Assembly: GCA_009602725.1 (NCBI GenBank)
Contig: WELB01000219.1
Location: 164,491-228,490, forward strand
DNA: 64,000 bases
DNA from: Spirogloea muscicola
Lineage: Eukaryota > Streptophyta > Zygnematophyceae > Spirogloeales > Spirogloeaceae
Direction of reading: 5' to 3'
Shown here: in pieces, positions 45,738 to 58,900 of the stretch
How the letters are laid out: each line of letters opens with the position of its first letter
Numbering within the stretch: the first letter of the stretch is position 1
Notes under the pieces: generated by a model
The model's input: the letters and a program-made list of their open reading frames with translations, nothing else
Told to the model about the DNA's origin: nothing
Databases searched by the model: none
Translations under genes and position numbers: made by a program

Positions 45738-48282
45738 GTGGAGAGATGGAGGTCCCTGGGGGCTCCACCGCCGCCACAGGCCGCACTTGACGGCCCTGCT
45801 GCGCCTCGGCGGCCGCCGATGGCGCAGGCCTCCGGGTGTCCTGCCGCCGCTGCGGCGCCGCCTGGCTCCATGCTGGACGGTGTGACGCCGGCAACCATGC
45901 TTGGCCGGTCCTTGCCTCCGCGCAAGCGGCTGCTGGCAGGCCTCAAGCAGAATGGGAGCTGGATGTCGGTGACCGCTTGCTCCACCTCGGAGCCTCTTGT
46001 GGCAGACAGCGCTCCTGCGAGTCTGGCCTCACCATCGCGCAGCAGCACCGCCACGGGGCCGACCGAGTCATCCCCCGAGGACGAGGCAGCCCTGGCGGCC
46101 AGAGTGGCAGCCGACCGAGCCGCGGAATTGGCTGTGAGGTCCAGGGAGAAGGCGACGGAGATGGCTGCGGCCGCGGCCAGAGCAGCCGTTGCTGCCAAGG
46201 CCGCCTTGGAACGAGTTGCGGTGATGGCGAGGTCACAATTAGAGGTTGGGATGGAGGCGAGGCCTGCCGCCCTGAATCAGCAAGCAGCTGACACCGAATT
46301 TGAGCATGGTAATTTTAATCTTGACATTCACAAAACCTCACAGGCGCAGTAAAATAAGCTCTGCTTCACATGGACATGACACTATGCATGGGGCCTCCTG
46401 GATATTAGTGGTCAAAGCAGAATCAACGTGGTTGTACAGCCGTGATGTCGCACATTCTGACCATCCCAATCTGCTATGGTGCGATTATCCATGTCAATGT
46501 TTGCAAGAGGGGCTTGTCACAGATCTGAAGTTGCATGAGGTGCATGGTGTCAACGAATTGCTAGGAGAAACTTGACTGTTGCATCTCAAGGCCGCACAAG
46601 TGCATATGAAAAGATGTCGCATATCTGCAGCTATGCATGATTGTGATGGGGCAGCTCAAGTCCATTTGCATGTCGAGAGGTTCTGACATCCTGGAGCTGC
46701 CTGTTGGTGATGACAGTGACTCCTTCAGGAGATAAGGAGGGGGCGGTCATTTCGAGTAGAAAGGTTACTGGAGCTTTGAAGGTCGATATTCCAACTCCAG
46801 TTGAGGAGCCTATATCTGTGGCCACGACTGAAACTGCAGAACAGGAGGCATTGGAGGAAGATGTCAACATCATAGACGTGGAAGGTGATCGAGGGGGGGC
46901 CATGGAGCACGGGCCGCCTGTTGAGATGGCCACAAGGACACATTTGAATGTGCTTGCTGTCAACGCAGACACATCAGGAGATTTGCAGGAGGAACCGCCA
47001 GGAAAGATACAGAAAATATCTGCTGCTGATGAGGAACTAGCGCGTCAACTGCATCGGGCTATCAACAGGTCTGTTGTTCTGTGTTGTGGCACTCAATGGC
47101 AGTCCCCATCCATGTCCGCTTGTTGTAATTGCGGTTCTTTGAAGCTGGTCCAACCCATTTTTATATCTGGAGGTTGCATAGAAGCAGGCGCATATTATGT
47201 CACTTCAACCTGGAAGGACTTCTCTGCTGCCTCTCAAGTTCAGCAATCTATCATTTGTCAGTCAGATGAAAGGACAAACGCCTGTCCACGAGCTCCTGTA
47301 AGGGCATTCTAACAGGCAATTTGTGTGGAGTCTTCTTCCGCAGCTCTCCAAGGATAGCAGGGACAGGCCCGCAAGTCCGAAGGAATAGGTCAAAGGTTGT
47401 TTCTCCAATGCCAGCGGAGCCAGTCATGTCGAAGACTAAAGTCAAGGAGGAGAAGCAAGATGGAAACGATCGCAGATGGCCTCGTGGGAACGGGGTGCCA
47501 AAAGTTCGCCAAAAGCAGAGCCTGGGGTCCAGCATTCCAGGCTTGCCGCGGACACAGAGCGGCAAGGCTTTCCGCCAACCACGGTCACACCTCAACAGTC
47601 AGGTACATCTGCAGTGTACCTGCTAGTGGTCTTTTGGTGGCACTGGACTGGCTCGCCGACTTAATATGCGAAGCCATTTCATACACACTTACACTCTTTG
47701 CATGGACTGCTAATCATATGACCAGGTTAGCTTGTCCTGATATCTGATACTTACTTGGTGGATATTCTTATAAGCTTGACCTGGTTTGCACAGGGGAAGA
47801 GGCTGGAAGTGAAACACAGGCAGGAGAGCGCCAATGCTGCAGTTGCAACTTCTGACAGGAGAGAACCTCAGCATCAGTCTCCCGCTGAAGACCTGCCTGC
47901 AACCTGCAGAGAGGCTGCAGATGGCCCTGGACATTCAGCAGCAGCTGCACCCGCAGATTGCGCTGTATTGAGCCCGTCACTTGGCAGTTCTGAGGTACAA
48001 CAGTCTCTTGACATGCATTACTCTGAAGACTTGTCCCAGGCAAGGACTCCTATCACCAAGGGCAGCAAGGGAATCAACGGTGTCACTGGCAACTGGATGC
48101 CCAGAAATGGCCTCTACAAACACAACGATCCCACAACTGCTCCTCTTGTGACCATGAAGGATCGGCATGCAACTGCAGCTGACTCAGGAGATGCGCCTAT
48201 CAAGGGCCATGCACTACACTCTCCTCCCCCCTCGACTCCCTCTCTTCCCTCTCAACCTTCTCGTGCTCTTGAGCCTTGTTGA
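45738..48282 (+). CDS. Ala-rich, nuclear-looking protein of unknown function
   Basis: Four exons join in phase: 45738-46308, 46729-47068, 47344-47602 and 47794-48282, giving up to 552 residues. The N-terminal part holds PPRKRLLAGLKQNG, then a long Ala-rich helix (AALAARVAADRAAELAVRSR and onward). Exons 2-3 give an acidic stretch, then DEELARQLHRAINSSPRIAG and a basic VRRNRSK. From memory, plant proteins of unknown function have a similar EELARxLHRAINSSPRI block, so it may be a green-lineage family; I cannot name it. The rest is polar and low in complexity. The start could be at 45738 or at the Met at 45819. The upstream GCC run at 45585-45620 is probably 5' UTR. Confidence 0.6.
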
Positions 48283-48639
48283 TGTTAGATGCTAAGGAGC
48301 TCCAAAGCGTGTCAATGTGAGATTCCAAGAGTTGGTGGCCAAGAGGGCGCACTTAGTGTCTTCTGAAAGTAGCAGGATTGATGGGCATTTGACTTTCACC
48401 ATTGCCAACTTGAGTGGCTAGCCAGATGCCTATGCAAGAGTGTGAATGTGCCAAAATTTTGTACAAAGCAACTCAGCTGCCTCAGCAAAAGGTCAGACTG
48501 TCCAATATATGCTGCAGTATCTGCTGATCAGAACTCGTAGTCCTGCAAATGTGAGATGGGCAGTGCAACAACCTGGCAGGTACTTCCTGCAAAAGTGGAG
48601 GCAAGAAGACAAGAAGAGCAGGTTGGGCGGGGACGAGAA

Positions 48640-48700
48640 AAAGATAGTGGCTGTGAGGAGCCAGCCAAATAAGGAAGGACAAAATATGAAAGACGCCACT
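48640..48700 (-). repeat. LINE-UTR hairpin module, inverted
   Basis: GTGGCTGTGAGGAGCCAGCC then AAATAAGGAAGGACAAAAT. An isolated module between the Ala-rich gene and NSE3. Confidence 0.55.
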
Positions 48701-49033
48701 TAATTAGGAGTTCAACGGCCTGACTTAACTGCTCCAAACTAGCGACCCCAGCTCCCCAAGTCGGACATGGTGGGAGACGGAGGACTATCCCCGGAGACGA
48801 GTCAGTGAGAAGGCAGGCAGGAGAGAAAGGACAAAATTCGCCATTCGATTTATCAGGGAAGCCCACTCAAGTTATCGAGCTTCTACAGCACGGCCAATTC
48901 GGCTTTGCGGTTCTGGCGGGTCGGCAAGTTCGAATGTTCCCAACCCCTCCTTCCCGGCCTCGGGACGCCTTCTGCGGCGGGCCTCGCGGGCGCCTTGCCC
49001 GGCCGCCGCCGCTGGACGCCGGCGCGGGCGCTC

Positions 49034-51218
49034 ATGAGCGGCGGCGCCGCCTCCCGGGCCAAGCGACGCAAGGTCCGCGCCGCGGGCGAGCCGCGACACG
49101 CTGGCTGGCGTGATTATGCGCCTCTCTTCCTGCGCCTCTCCTTCGCCCGACGCCGCTCCATATGAAGCGAGGGCTTCCGGAGATGGCACCATAACGGTTC
49201 GACTCGCGGCAGACTGAGCAGGACGACGCGCCGCGGCAGGTTGCTGGAGACAGTGGTGACGCCCCTGAGGAGGACGCTCAGCCTGCTGCCACGTCTCAGT
49301 ACACCCGCAGGCACACAAGTGAGGAGGTGTAGCTTGCACGCGGCCGTCGGTGTCCTCGCAGCCTTGCGAGATCAAGAGCCCTGCCTCTGACACGGCAGGG
49401 CAGCCAGCACCTGTGGCACTACTCTCTGACATGGTGAGTGCAGGTGCTTCAGGACTCATGCTTGCGCCTCAGTGGCTGCCGCTGCACAGATCTCAGAGCG
49501 AGAGAGGGTGTGCCAGAAGCGAGCCAGGACGGGGTGCTCAGCGGACACGGCAACCCTGCGCCGGACGAGTACGAAGTGGAAGTGGAGGAGCTGGTCAGCC
49601 CCTTCTCATCTGCGCGGCATGATGGTGGCAGTTCTATCGATGATACATTCATGTTCTGAGACATCTTGTGGTCAGTGCTAACAAGGAGAGCAGTACCAAC
49701 TCAGCATCTGTTGATTGAGCAGCAAAGGAGTACGTCTGAAAGCTGATGAGGCAGCACTTTCTTATTGGTACTGACATTACCAAGGTGCTGGATTTTGCAG
49801 ACTCAGAAGTATGTGCAGGCAGGCAACACGGCTGGAAAGGCGCCTGGCATCCGGACCATCTCGCAGGAGGTCAGTAAGCATTGCCATTGAGAATTAGGCC
49901 TCCCGTACTCATTCTGACTGCCTCAAATGTCTATGCCCTTGACATCCTACCTTCGTTGACTTTGAACCATTTGTAGGATTTGCTGCATTTGTGTTAGCAC
50001 GTATGTCAGGGTGTCACCTCCACAGTTAAGGAAAGCTGACGGCTTCTGGTGTTTCTGGTGCTCCATGGTATTAACAGGAGGTGAATAAGCTTGTGGGACT
50101 GGTTATGCGGCACATGCTCTTCAGGACATATAAAGACTTTGGCGCTCCGGTGAGGAGGGAAGACCTGGTGCAGATTGTGAGCAATAACTACAAAGGGAGA
50201 TATGGTTTGGCGAGCTACGTTATTGCGTGCGCTCAGGCAAAGTTCCCGGAGCTGTTTGGTTTTGAGATGAAGGAGCTGTACAGGGCAAGGAGCGGGAGGA
50301 GGAAGGAGCAAGGTGACTGAGTCTCCTGTCGCTGCTGACTAACTATGACCGTGACACGTTCATGTCAAGTAACTGTCGAGCTGTGCTTGTTGAGATTGCC
50401 TACGGGGCTTTGATGAGGCCGTTGCAGCTTGTCACTAGGTATGGTTCACAGGTACAGCATCTCAATTGAGCAGTTTCCCACAATATTACAGATGTGAGCA
50501 CAGCAAAGGTGTACATCCTGAGGAGCCTATTACCTGCCGATACACGAGTGAAGTACGTCGAGACTGCAGGCATGGCCAATTTCAAGGGGCTGGCCATCCT
50601 AATCATGTCACTCATCCAACTCAAGGGCGAGCCCCTTCCTGAAGGTCAGCCTTTGGCAACTGAGGGCATGCTCAGCCAGCAGAGCCCCTTCCACATTCAT
50701 TCTGCTGTACCAATACCATACACTTCCTCAGTCTCTTCTGACATTTCGTGTGCAGATGAATTGTGGCACTTGCTGTCCAAGCTTGGACTTGGCAAGAACG
50801 CCTGCTTTCACCCTACATTCGGCAGCATGGAGCAAGCTGTCCAAGTCATTGTCAAGCAAAGGTGCTTGGAGTAGTGTCCTGGCCTTTTTGCTATTTGCTG
50901 TAGAGTGGACTCAAGAGTGAAGTCGAACAGTATCTTAACTTTGCTCTGCAGGCATAAGGTAAAATCTTTGGTGCAATGGAGCTAATGGCTATTCTTGGCA
51001 GGATGCAATGAGCTGCTCAGGCCTCGGACTACAGGTCCCATTAAAGGCTAGCTTGAACGAATCTGGCAGGTGCCTACAAGCACAATGACACAATTGTGTG
51101 CAGGTACATCACCAAGGAGAAGATTGCAAGCCTAGAAGGCGAGATAGAGGCCGTTTTGCTTGCTGAAAATGGCCTTGAGGTCCTAGGCAAGGATCACTTG
51201 CATAAGTTCATTGAAGAG
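49034..51218 (+). CDS. NSE3: SMC5-SMC6 complex subunit NSE3 (MAGE domain)
   Basis: Winged-helix MAGE protein that binds the NSE1 ubiquitin ligase in the SMC5/6 DNA-repair complex. Well-fitted exons: 49801-49869, 50078-50312, 50492-50644, 50756-50861 and 51104-51218, all in phase. MAGE-domain signs: EVNKLVGLVMRHMLFRTYKD, PVRREDLVQIVSNNYK, FGFEMKEL; then YILRSLLP, GLAILIMSLIQLKG, DELWHLLSKLGLG, HPTFGSMEQAV, QRYITKEKI. These match the usual order, including the HP-x-x-G block and the QRYL-like strand. The N-terminus is less sure: MSGGAASRAKRRK at 49034, then an acidic exon near 49550-49640 (DEYEVEVEELVSP). One or more further 3' exons are likely (near 51384-51450, with DVNGADVKRASEAI), so the stop is unresolved. 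Convergent with RanGAP. Confidence 0.85.
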
Positions 51219-51678
51219 GTGCACATCATTCCGAAATAACAATCTGTTGGTGCCAGAGGGCTTAAATGTGTGCATGGCGGAATATTTGCTATCACAAGAG
51301 TGCTGTCGTCGCGCCTACTTCATGCTCCTGCATAAGATTGGCAAGAGTCTGAGCTATTGCTGACATCGATGCTTTTGCATGCAGGCCATCAGAGGCCAGC
51401 AAGGATGTCAACGGAGCTGATGTCAAGCGAGCATCAGAGGCCATCATTTGACCAACCTGTGAGTTGCACAACCCGGTTGACCTCAGAAACGATCAGACTT
51501 GTTAGTCTGCCAAAGTACATTGCAGGATCTGATACTTCAACTGTCAACTTTGTGATCTGAAACTTCCTCTGTCCCTTTTCTAGCCTTCTTCGTTTCGCTT
51601 GTGTACCCATGAATAGTAATAGTCATCTGAAATATTCTTGTGCTCTATTCTTGCTTCAGATGCCATGCAAGAAAAACT

Positions 51679-54600
51679 TTAGACTTTGAGCCGGTCTAAT
51701 TGTTCAATGAGTTTTCTATTCTGTCCGTCTCCATCATCTTCTTCGCCGTCCTCATTTTTAGCCTCCTCGTGAACTTCATTGTCCTCTTCATCCTCGTCAT
51801 CCTCATCATCCTCGTCATAATCTGCCTCCATGTCATCCATTGGTCCCAGGACATGCGTACCAGTCTTTCCGAAAGACAAAATCTCCTCAACCAGCTCAAT
51901 GCCTTTTGCAGAGATGCTGTTGCCATTCAGGTTGAGCAACTTGAAGCCTGCCTTTCCAGCCACTGCCTCTGCAGCTGCAATACCCCCCTTGTCACGCAGG
52001 GCGTTGCTGCTTAAGTCCAGCTCCTGCAATGCTCTGCAAACAAACAAAAGTGCAAAATCCCATTCATCACATTACCACTCATTATCAAAAATGGACCCAG
52101 TTGATCACCTCTTGACATGTTATCAGTACTACATGGCAACCATGCACAAGCTAGAAATTGAACGACAGGCTTCAGTCCGTGCACTGGACAAGCTTCACGT
52201 GTCTTATCTCACTCGTGTTTGTCAAGCAGGGCTTGGCAGATCTGCTTTGCAGCTCGATTCTCCAGCTCTGTCTCGGGCAGCAGGAGAACTCTGAGGAGTA
52301 ACTTGTCCTTGAGACATCCAGCGAGAGCAGCAGCCCCTGTCCTATTGATCTCGCTGCCCCCCAGGTCCAAGACCTGCCAGTGAAAACACAAGGCAATCAT
52401 ATAAGTGGCGATTGTGAGAGCAGCAGAGAATCAATAAGCACCACTTTTAAGTTACAGACAGTAGACAAGCTGTGACTCCAAGAGCTCCTCTTCATGCAAA
52501 TCGATTATACGCATGACTGGATAAAGCGTCTCACCTCTAAGTCAGCTGCAGTACTTTGCAGTGCACCAGCAAGTGCAACAATACCCTCGTCCAGAAGTCC
52601 TACACTCTTTTAGGAGCATGTCAAATCGTGCTGCTTCATGCGGGCTTCCTTCTGCAGTTCCTGCTGCATCTATGTAAAACTTAATATGGTGACCGCAGCC
52701 TAAAGGGCATTGTAAGTGTGACTTGCTAGTCGTCTCATTGCTACTACTATTGATTGCAGCACCGAACTTACCTGTATCACCAAGATATAGCTCACGGAGG
52801 CCCTGATGCGACTGAATCATTCTAGCAACCGCCAGCCCGCCTTCTTTGCTGAACATGTTGTCTCGCAAGTCAAGCTCTGTCAGGCTGGTGCCTGATTGAG
52901 AAAAACCTCACATCAGATTGATGCCAGACTGAAGACATACCGGAAGCTCTGCTTTGAAGTTTGTATCAGAAAATATATCATCTCCAGCTCACCAGCAGCC
53001 AGTGCATCAGCAAGCGCCACAGCCCCAGGAGCCCCCACCCTGGTGGAGGAGAATCTGAAGTTGCGCAGCTGACGTGCCTGGGCTATGACAGGTGCAAGAG
53101 CCTGTGCTCCACCATCACCTGCAATCAGTGTCACAGTCAATGTTACTTTCTCAACCTCTATCCAGAAGAATGGCTATTGCTCAGCAACAGAAGTAGCAGT
53201 AGCTGTTCATGCTGTGTCCCAGTCATCGTCCTCAAGTGCATCGTGCAGCGGCGCAACACCTGACATGTTGTTGTGGAAGTGGAGCTTGATCAAATTTGCG
53301 GCCGATGGCAACAACTCCTTGATGGCCTGCGCAGCCTCCACAGATATGCCATTGTTGCAGAAGTGCAGCTCCTGCAGTGACGTCTGCATGACCAAGCACT
53401 GTACTTGTAAGTATGCAATCTACAAGCAGGCCCTGCATCAACACTAGCTGCCTCCACTTCTTGTAGTCAGACTTCAAAGTGTTGCCCTCTTCTTTCTTGA
53501 GACGGCCCAATGAAGAGAAGTGCAAAGTGAATGTCTGTTTGGCGCAAGAGGGGCAAGGTGAGTGGCAATGTTTTGAGGTCCTCGGACCCTCAAGCAAGGG
53601 CACCTGGCCTCTGAGCGCTGCTGCACAAGCGCGCACACCCTTCTCGCCCAGGGCATTGTCTGATAGGCTCAGGAGCCTTAGCTTGCTCCCCTCCAGCCCT
53701 GTGCAAATCTCAGTGAGTGCTGCAAGGGCTTCTGCCTCCTGTGAAGTGGAACACAGAGTTCAAATACCAGGGGCTACTGAATAACCAAGCCCAGGCTACC
53801 TCCAAGTTGCTGGGGTAGTTGGCAGGTGGGAGCAAACAACAACGGAAGGTCTGACCTCTTGATTTCAAGCCTATGTTTGAGTTCTACCCTAGCTTGACGT
53901 ATTGGCAGCATTGCAACATCAGACGTATACAAAGATCATAGGAATCCAAGTTACGATGGAAGCGATTTGATAGACAGGCTTACGGACCTTCTGGCCTGCA
54001 ATGATGTCACTGAGGTCGGCCTCGACGAGGGAGTCCCTCGAATTGGCCAGAGCCGCGCCCACAACGGCAGCAGCCTCCAGGTTGAAGCTCTTGTTGCTCA
54101 GGCACACCTGTGGCACAGCGGAGGGCCAAGGGCTGAGCAGCATGACATGCCCATTCATCGTGCTGCAGGCATCTGTTGACTGCAGCAGCTCCCAAGGGCC
54201 CTTTCGGACTGGCTCACGAATGGCATCTTTGCGCTCAAGTGCAGGGGTCGCGGCAAATGAGTGACCCCAGTGGCTTTGGAGCGTCTCCCGAGGACAGCGC
54301 CAGTCAATGGTGTGGCAGTGTCCGTCAAACGTTTACGTGCGGCGGCACTCACTCTCACAAAGCCGTGCCCGGGCACCAGGAGGGGACTCAGCAGCTCCTC
54401 TGCGGCCGCCCGCGTACTGATTGTCTCCCGCTTGCCACCCGACAAATCAAACTGCAGCTCACACCGGTCAAATTTGGCCCTGTCGCAGCTTAGCGCCGGG
54501 ACAGCGACTGATGGGCATTGGCCAATGCAGGTGCGCAACTTCGGCTTATGGGTGTTATTGAAGGGGGCTGGTGACTCGTGTGGTGCAACGAGGTGAGGAC

Positions 54601-55186
54601 GCTGCCAGACGGAGAGAGGTGAAGAAGGGGAAGAAGGGAGGGAGACCGGGGTCGCGGGTTCAGGGGATTCACCACACGGTTGGCCGCAGCCGGCGCTGGC
54701 GCGGCCGATGCAGCCTGGCCTGGCTGCAGCCACTGGCCGTCCTCGGCGTCTCCCGGCGCCCTGCCAACGGCGGCGTCGTCTACGCCCGCGTCGCCCCGGA
54801 GGACCTCGAGCATGGCCAAGCCGGCCGTCTTCGCGTACGCCCGCAGGGCGGCGGGCCCCGGCTCTGGCTGCTGTGCCGCTGTGGCCCCCGCCGCAAAAGC
54901 CGCCTGCTCGATGCGCGCCGCGTGCTCCGCCGCCGCCGCGGCGCCGATCCTCTCCGCCTGCCGCCGCAGTTGCCGGCGCGCATATCAAGCACCCGCCGCG
55001 AGGCCCCGGCGCCGCCTCCGCCACCGTTGCCATGGCCGCCGCAATGAGGGTCCACCGTCGGAAGGGCCTCGCGCGTACCTTGCCGTCGAAGAAGGACATG
55101 GCGGCGAGGTTGGCGCCGATGCGCTCGGCGGCCCGCTCACGCGCCTCGGGCAGCAGCGGCCAGCCGCCGCCCGGCGCGTCGGTCAT
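51679..55186 (-). CDS. RANGAP: Ran GTPase-activating protein, plant type (WPP domain + LRRs)
   Basis: Stimulates GTP hydrolysis by Ran at the nuclear envelope. Exon 1 (55186-55079) is a WPP domain start: GWPLLPEARERAAERIGANL, ending SFFDGK, followed by an Ala-rich WPP exon near 54985-54660 (ERIGAAAAEHAARIEQAAF). Animal and fungal RanGAPs lack WPP. Next come QFDLSGGKRETISTRAAAEE (about 54440), SNKSFNLEAAAVVGAAL and EADLSDIIAG. Then a series of leucine-rich repeats of RI type: LLSLSDNALGEKGVRACAAA, LQELHFCNNGISVEAAQAIK, LIKLHFHNNMSGV, NFRFSSTRVGAPGAVALADA, ELDLRDNMFSKEGGLAVARM, VLDLGGSEINRTGAAALAGC and LQELDLSSNALRDKGGIAAA. The last exon (52033-51679) ends in a long Asp/Glu run, as in RanGAPs generally. 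At least nine exons; internal borders are approximate. A LINE tail in the same direction ends about 90 bp upstream of the start. Confidence 0.92.
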
Positions 55187-55275
55187 GGCGGCGGCACCCC
55201 TAGGAGGGTCTGGGGGACGCCGGAAGCTGTTAAGGTTTAATTTGGCTCCGGGACCCGAAGCTCAGCCCAGCCTGA

Positions 55276-55872
55276 GAAAGCGGCTGCTGATATGAAAGAA
55301 TCGGCTGTGAAATGCCAGCCAGATGCATACAGGTGTTCATGACGGAGCCAAAGGCTAGGCAGACAGGGCGCCCTCAATACCCCCGTGTCAGCAGTAGGAA
55401 GTCAGATGAGCTGAGGGGAGGAAGAGCAACCCCGCTGCGCAAGCCAGAGGCTGCTGCAAGGGCGCGACCAGCGCGGCGGTGCAAAGCAAGCGCTTGGGAG
55501 CGCTGCAGGGACATAGACAGTCGCATACGGTAGCAGGACACCAGACCCAAAGGCACCGAGCCACCGGGAAGGGCAGCACCCTGCTCCCGGCGCCGCTGGT
55601 CAGCTTGAGAGGCCAGCAGCGAAAGTAACGAGGACCACCGACCCCCGTAACACCCATGGATGTCCATGGCCAGGGGGTAAAAGGTATCACCCGCCGGGTG
55701 GTCCTTGTACTTGTGCAGCTTCTTCCGTTCGGCTACCTTCGCAGCGTAGCCGGTCTCAGAAGTAATGGGGCCCTTCGTCCGGAAGCTGTCGGTGAGGACA
55801 ACGTCCATGAGGAGCCGCTTGCCACCTCCCAGGGGGACGCCGACCAGATCGACACGCCTGCAGCTACGATGC
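55276..55872 (-). mobile_element. LINE fragment, subfamily A, with RLE core
   Basis: Minus-strand open frame from RRVDLVGVPLGGGKRLLMDV through ERKKLHKYKDHPAGDTFYPL to SSSDFLLLTRGY then stop at 55374. RVDLV, LLMDVV and HKYKDHP are the nuclease core. The UTR ends CATATCAGCAGCCGCTTTCT at about 55276, about 90 bp from the RanGAP start codon. Confidence 0.9.
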
Positions 55873-55875
55873 TTC

Positions 55876-55985
55876 TCCCCTGTTCTCTATGTGCTGACTC
55901 GCGGTTACTGAGCGGGTCAGCTTAGCAGCAGGTGACGTACATTTGTCAATGTGCTTGTTTGTGTACTTGGCCACACAGAGACGGT
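55876..55985 (+). mobile_element. LINE tail, subfamily D-like
   Basis: SVLYVLTRGY-like end (CTCTATGTGCTGACTCGCGG) and stop, then GAGCGGGTCAGC and a UTR resembling that of 8669-8764 read in reverse. Head-to-head with the subfamily A copy that ends at 55872. Confidence 0.65.
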
Positions 55986-55989
55986 CAGG

Positions 55990-58900
55990 CGCATACGGTA
56001 CACTTGCGCCAGCGACCCGGCTGCAGTGAAGTCTACCGGCTCCCCAAGAAAGCGACGGGCGATGGTGTGGCGGGCTAGCTGGGTGAGCAGCTCAAGCCAA
56101 CGAGCGCCCACCGCCCCATGGGTGTCAAATTGCCAACGGGAAGAACTCGTCTTCCCGCAGATGGTCGGCGTACTTGAGCTCTTTAGCCCGAGCGCCGCAG
56201 GCGACCGCATACCCAGCCTTGGTGGCACATTGGGCTGGGTGTTAACGGTCGTATGCATCGGTGGTCACCACGTCCAGGAGAAGACGTGGCCCGCCGGCCC
56301 TCCTTTCCTGGAGTGGCATGACGCCGGAGTGCTCCGCTGCTAACAAAAAGCCAGCCTCCACCAGGATGCCATGCATCGCACCGCGGAGGCGGTCGTGGGC
56401 CGCTGTCCGCTCCCCGCCGTGGGCGCAGCACAGCATGAGCGGCCAGCTCCCCAGACTCGGCCCCTCGCTCGCCGCATACACACTGACGCACACCCTGGAG
56501 ACATGGAGGCGGCAGTCCCAGGAGCCGGTGGACGGCAGTGCAAATTACCTCATCGGGGAGAGTGAGGGCGTCATTGATGAGGAGGGCCTGAAGCCACGCC
56601 GCTGCCCCCGGGGAGGAGGCCGATGTTGAAGTCTCGCGCGCCCGCGCAGGTCGGCCTCGGGGAGCTGCAGCACGGCGGTGGTGTAGGCGGCCTTGTCGAC
56701 CACGGCCGCAAAGCGCGCTTGGACGCGCAGGTCAGCGGTGTGCTCGAGGTGCGCAAAGGAGACTGCCTGGCCTGCCAGGTCCGGGTGCGCCGCGAGCAGC
56801 TCCTGGTGGGCGGAGCGAAGCGATACCTGGAACAACAGCGCGCCCATGTCGACCTCCACCACCGCCTGCTCCAGTGCACGCCGACCGTGGACCATGAAGC
56901 GCTGGGCCACGGAGGCGGCCGTCTGCGCCCAGCTGCCGAGGCATGCAGCCCAGCAAGAGCGGGCGAGCGGGCGCAGGCCGAGACCACTGTGGCTGAGGGG
57001 TAGCGCCGCCTGCTGGATAGCGGCTGGCGACTGGAGGAAGCCCTGGTGGCAGACCAGGGCCGCCAAGCTCGCCACCATGCCTGCGTCAAAATCCGCGTAC
57101 GCCGCCAATGCCCCTGGGGACGGTGGAGTGGCCCGCATCAAGTACTGGGGCCGCTGCCCAATGGCATTGGTCAACATGGCCAGAGACAGCTGCATATCGT
57201 CCAGCTCGGGAAGCCAGGCCGCAGGCTGAAGATGCTCCGCAAGGTGGGCTCGCAGCTGCCCCTCCACGAAGGACGGCGCGCCGATGGGGACCCCCAGCAG
57301 GGTGAAGCCATCTGCTGGAGTCTGGCATCCGGTGGGCAGCGTCAGGGTGGGTGGGAGGCCGCAGGGAGACCAAGCAGCGCACTTCGACGCCCGGATGGAC
57401 AGGCCGAGGGTGGCCAGCTGCAGCTGGAAGGTGACGAAGGCCGCCGCCACATTTTCCGGAGGGCCGACCATGGTGGTGTCGGCCCGCGAAGGTGGGGAGT
57501 AGGACTCCTGGGTGTGCCGCCGCAGTAGCCTGCAGAGCCCGGTGGTGAGCGAGCGCAAAGTAGAAGCCGGCGAGGGGGTCCCCTTGCCGCGTGCCCGCTT
57601 GGGACTGCAGGACCTCCACTTGATCACCCCCTGTCCGCCAGAGGAGGTCGCTGGGCTGACCGTACCCCAAGCGGAAAAAGGGTACCAGGGAGGGGAAGGA
57701 TGCCCGGAGCTCTTCCGCAATACTGGCGTGCTCCACAGTCTTAAAGGCATTCTTCACGTCAACGGCCAGCACCAGCCACCCCGGGTGCTGGTCCAAGGTC
57801 GCACGAACACCGTGGACGACGGCCTCGCCCCCACTCCGCAGCCCCGCGCCGTACTGGTGTGGCACCATGTGCACCTGCGCCGGCCCCGCATGCTGCTGCC
57901 AGAATGCGCGGCTCACCAGGCGGTGCAGGACCTCCCCGATGGCAATGGGCTTGAATCCCCCACTCGGCTTGTCGAGGGCGAGCAGCGTGCTGGTGCACAG
58001 TACGCCGCGGATGCTGGCCGGCACATTGTCTCGGGCCATACGCTGGCAGATCTGCAGCAGCGCGTTGAAGTCCGCCGCCTCACCCTCGAGGAAGATCTCC
58101 CGCAGGTGCTCAGTTAGCATGCGGGAGGGGCCGCCGGCGGCTGCGTGATGGCTGGTCTGGAGAGCCTTCTTGAGGGCGTCGGCTTCCAAGACCACCTCCT
58201 CCGGCGGGGCGAACGCGGCCAACCACGGTGGCTGGGGGGAGCTGGCCAGGGGGTGGAGGGAGTCCAGAGCCGCCCGGGTTGCCGCATTGGTCGGCGCCAG
58301 CATCGCATCGTCCAGGGCCTGCACAGCCTGGGAGAGCTCACCCGCGTGGCCATAGCGAAGAGCCCTGCAGACGCTGGCGGCCCGGTCGTGTGTTACCCCT
58401 CGGCCACGGTCACGGTTGGCCGCGGACGCCGCCACGGCTGCGTCGCGCCTCGTCAGGAGCTCCTCCCAGTGCCCGCTCTCGAACAACTGAACGCGTTCCA
58501 AGAGGGGCTGCTGGCCCTGCTTGCGGCTGTCGGGAGAGACCCGCCCGAGCCACAGCCGAGGGAAGAGGATGAACAACTTCCACGCCACCTCGTCCCTGTG
58601 GTCCGCAACGATCCGCTGCGTCACCGGGCAGAGCGCGCGGCGGAGGTGTGGGCGCGCCCAGCGCGGCACGTGGCGAAGGAGCGGCAGGGCCGCCTGACGG
58701 TGAACTGTGGCCAGGTCGATGCCTGCCAGCCACTGCCAGTGGTGAGGCGTGGGCGGGGACGGCGCGGGAGGCCTGCCTGGTCTGCCCCGACGAACACCCG
58801 CCGCCGCTGCGCTCCGTGCCTCCTCCGCACGGTTGTTGTTACGCGTGCAAGTTCGCTGGTGGTTGGACCGGCCGGACCGCGTGGTAAAGGTCCTCTAGCA

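Noticed and set aside
54155-55186. A single 343-codon minus-strand frame as one exon
   Set aside because: It starts as the WPP domain but then reads through introns in the wrong frame; the real RanGAP exon ends at 55079 and coding resumes in other frames.
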